In this document: positions 6,302 to 7,564 of the stretch, piece after piece
How the letters are laid out: every line of letters begins with the position of its first letter
Position numbering within the stretch: position 1 is the first letter of the stretch
From: CAZOIA01 sp964579675
GTDB lineage: Bacteria > Planctomycetota > Phycisphaerae > UBA1845 > PWPN01
NCBI GenBank assembly: GCA_964579675.1
Contig: CAZOIA010000241.1
Coordinates: forward strand, 1 to 7,564
Direction: 5' to 3'
Length of the DNA: 7,564 nt
The notes under the pieces: model-generated
Databases searched by the model: none
What the model was told of the DNA's origin: nothing
The model's input: only the letters and a program-made list of their open reading frames with translations
Program-made: the position numbers and the translations under genes

Positions 6302-6363
6302 GGCAGGTGGACCCCGCTTCGCGAGTACCGCCTGCCCTGCCCGCCTGCCCCGGCTACTCGCGA
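6302..6363. repeat. Nested inverted and direct repeats with competing stems
   Basis: TCGCGAGTA at 6319-6327 and TACTCGCGA at 6355-6363 form a perfect 9-bp inverted repeat. Its 27-base interior contains CCGCCTGCCC twice (6328-6337 and 6341-6350). GGCAGGTGG at 6302-6310 can pair with CCGCCTGCC in either copy, with one G-U pair, so several alternative folds are possible. Confidence 0.6.
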
Positions 6364-6492
6364 CTTCCAGGTGACCAGGGCCGCACCATGAATGCTTGCC
6401 AGGAAAACAAGTCCGATAGGCGTTCGTAGCGTGGAAAGGGAGAGATTACGGAGCATGAGATGAGATGACCTGTGCCGGCCCGCGGTCGCGCG

Positions 6493-6849
6493 TCAGCCCG
6501 GTGCGTTGGGCCTGGCCCGGAACGCATAGTAACCCGCGCCCACCAGCCCCGCTGCAATCGCCAAGCCCACCAGGATTCCCCATACCCTTCGTTGCGGCTT
6601 ATCCGGGTCCCGCAACGGCATGGTCATTTCGTTATACAGCCGGTCAGCCTTCGCTACCGCTTCCTCGTCCGGAGGTGTAGTAGGCAGCCGTTTCCGGGGG
6701 CTTATCTTCACGCCACCGCCGGAACTCGGCCCGCCCTGCTCATAGAAGTCGGCCCTGGCATGGCCCAGCCCCACACTGGCGAATCCGAAAATGGCGGCCA
6801 ACAAGCCCGTCTGCCACGACCGCCGACCAACGAGATGATTCGTGTTCAC
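6493..6849 (-). CDS. Small exported single-span membrane protein, function unknown
   Basis: This 118-aa protein matches no family I recognise. Residues 1-33 look like a signal peptide: basic GRRSWQ, a hydrophobic stretch LLAAIFGFASVGLG, and an ARA cleavage site before Asp34. A short Gly/Pro/Lys-rich polar section follows (34-88), ending in a charged stretch, DEEAVAKADRLYNEM (61-75). A second hydrophobic span lies at about 89-110 and a short basic tail ends the protein. The likely topology is N-outside after cleavage, with the C-terminus in the cytoplasm. The start is a GTG with only a weak AGGGG five bases before it, so it is less certain. It lies 99 bases after the PEP-CTERM gene and could share its transcript. 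Coherent signal-peptide and membrane segments argue that it is real. Confidence 0.68.
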   Translation of the reverse strand: MNTNHLVGRRSWQTGLLAAIFGFASVGLGHARADFYEQGGPSSGGGVKISPRKRLPTTPPDEEAVAKADRLYNEMTMPLRDPDKPQRRVWGILVGLAIAAGLVGAGYYAFRARPNAPG

Positions 6850-6948
6850 CGGAACCCCTGCCCCCGCTTTGCCCAGCCCGGGAAGTGTCCCGCGTCTTGA
6901 TGCAGTTGCGTACGTGCCCCTTGCGTTCCCGTCGTCCAGGATCCCCGC

Positions 6949-7564
6949 TCAACTCGAACTGCAGAGCAGGAGACGCTTCCTCTTCAGCCAGCCGACAAGA
7001 CCTAAACCGATCGCACCCAATAACAAAGCCCCCGGCGCCGGAATGATGTAAACGTCGTACCCCACCGTCGACGGGTTCGCCACTTCGTTCCAGTCTGTAT
7101 CGGCAAACACCATGTCCATCAGTCGAAGCTCCTGCCACCCTTCCGCCGCATTCGCATCCACCGACACGGTGATCTCCGCCAGGTCCATCCGCGTCCCGTT
7201 CTCCAAGTCGTTCGCGAGGCTCCCGATCAGGCCGTGAGCGCCCGCGTTATACGAGTTCAAGATGACCATCGGCGACGGATCGAACTTGTCCAGCGGGTCG
7301 TTGCTCCAGCCCGTGCCCGCATTCGGGTCGCCAAGGAACGTCACGCTTTCCAGCGTGAAGTAGCCCGAGGAAAGCACATCTTGAATCTTCACCTCAGCCG
7401 TCACCAGGTCCGTATCCGTGTCCAGATCGATCCTGGCGGTGAAGCTCGAACCCCGCACAACCCCGACCGTCCTCGCATCGCCCACCGTGTCCATGATGCT
7501 GGCCGTCACCCCTGCCAGGGCCGGCCCGCCCCAAACCAGCACCAACGCTCCAAACACGCCTAGA
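6949..7564 (-). CDS. PEP-CTERM (PAPG variant) exported protein, partial at right edge
   Basis: This is an exported protein probably processed by an exosortase-type system. At the right edge the frame is open and begins within a signal-peptide core (LGVFGALVLVWGGPALA, then GVTAS), so the true start and basic n-region lie outside the window. A GTG at 7555-7557 is unlikely to be the start. Counting from that GTG, a beta-rich, Asp/Thr/Val-rich region follows (about 17-170) with GSSFTARIDLDTDTDLVTAE. It could be a cohesin-like or immunoglobulin-like fold, but I cannot name a domain. The C-terminus is the sorting signal: IPAPGA (172-177), a hydrophobic helix LLLGAIGLGLVGW (178-190) and basic KRKR (192-195), followed by a slightly long tail. 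PAPG replaces the classical PEP, a variant frequent in planctomycetes. The ligand or role is unknown. Confidence 0.85.
   Translation of the reverse strand, partial: LGVFGALVLVWGGPALAGVTASIMDTVGDARTVGVVRGSSFTARIDLDTDTDLVTAEVKIQDVLSSGYFTLESVTFLGDPNAGTGWSNDPLDKFDPSPMVILNSYNAGAHGLIGSLANDLENGTRMDLAEITVSVDANAAEGWQELRLMDMVFADTDWNEVANPSTVGYDVYIIPAPGALLLGAIGLGLVGWLKRKRLLLCSSS

Larger units (their letters stand above)
6002..6492. other. 491-base repeat-rich leader region upstream of obg, no gene
   Basis: No protein family can be recognised on either strand; rpmA in particular is absent. The stretch holds a hairpin at 6101-6118 (CAGGGG pairing with CCCCTG), a 17-bp direct repeat with an adjoining 8-bp hairpin (6142-6197), and a nested set of inverted and direct repeats at 6302-6363. 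It must contain the 3' end of the small membrane protein transcript and probably the obg promoter, but I could not find a convincing -35/-10 pair. Confidence 0.7.

Noticed and set aside
5867..6391. Plus-strand reading frame of 174 codons
   Set aside because: It starts antisense within obg and runs through the repeat-rich gap. No domain is recognisable.
6879..6892. 5-bp hairpin between the PEP-CTERM and small membrane protein genes
   Set aside because: The stem is short, there is no U-tract, and it is within chance expectation for this base composition.

Overview
The window looks like GC-rich bacterial chromosome, most likely from a planctomycete (Planctomycetota, perhaps Phycisphaerae or a relative). 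That placement is an inference. It rests on a secreted protein ending in the PAPG-type PEP-CTERM anchor common in that phylum, a FliA/WhiG-like sigma factor, and a Ser/Thr kinase with an N-terminal MshEN-like segment and a C-terminal membrane anchor. No rRNA, tRNA, CRISPR array, transposase or phage gene is visible.

All seven supported genes lie on the minus strand, so transcription runs from the right edge to the left. In that order they are: a PEP-CTERM exported protein (6949-7564, start outside the window); a 118-aa protein with a signal peptide and one membrane span (6493-6849); a 491-base non-coding stretch rich in inverted and direct repeats; obg (4787-6001); coaX, type III pantothenate kinase (3957-4790, overlapping obg by 4 bases); a divergent MnmE-like GTPase (2537-3883); a tail-anchored Ser/Thr kinase (1178-2419); a 466-base non-coding stretch with GC-rich stem-loops and a candidate promoter; and a sigma factor (1-711) that runs off the left edge.

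obg, coaX and the MnmE-like gene form the tight core and are probably one housekeeping operon: ribosome-assembly GTPase, first step of coenzyme A synthesis, and a tRNA-modification-type GTPase. The kinase follows after 117 bases and may be cotranscribed or have its own start. The sigma factor probably has its own promoter.

I see no convincing new multi-gene system. The points worth a second look are smaller. The MnmE-like GTPase lacks the C-terminal Cys motif and the RNA/folate-side signature expected of MnmE. CoaX has Gly where the first active-site Asp is expected. The 3' ends of both obg and coaX are made of short tandem DNA repeats that extend the proteins with charged low-complexity tails. 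The leader upstream of obg holds a 17-bp direct repeat, a perfect 8-bp hairpin and two stems that could compete with each other.
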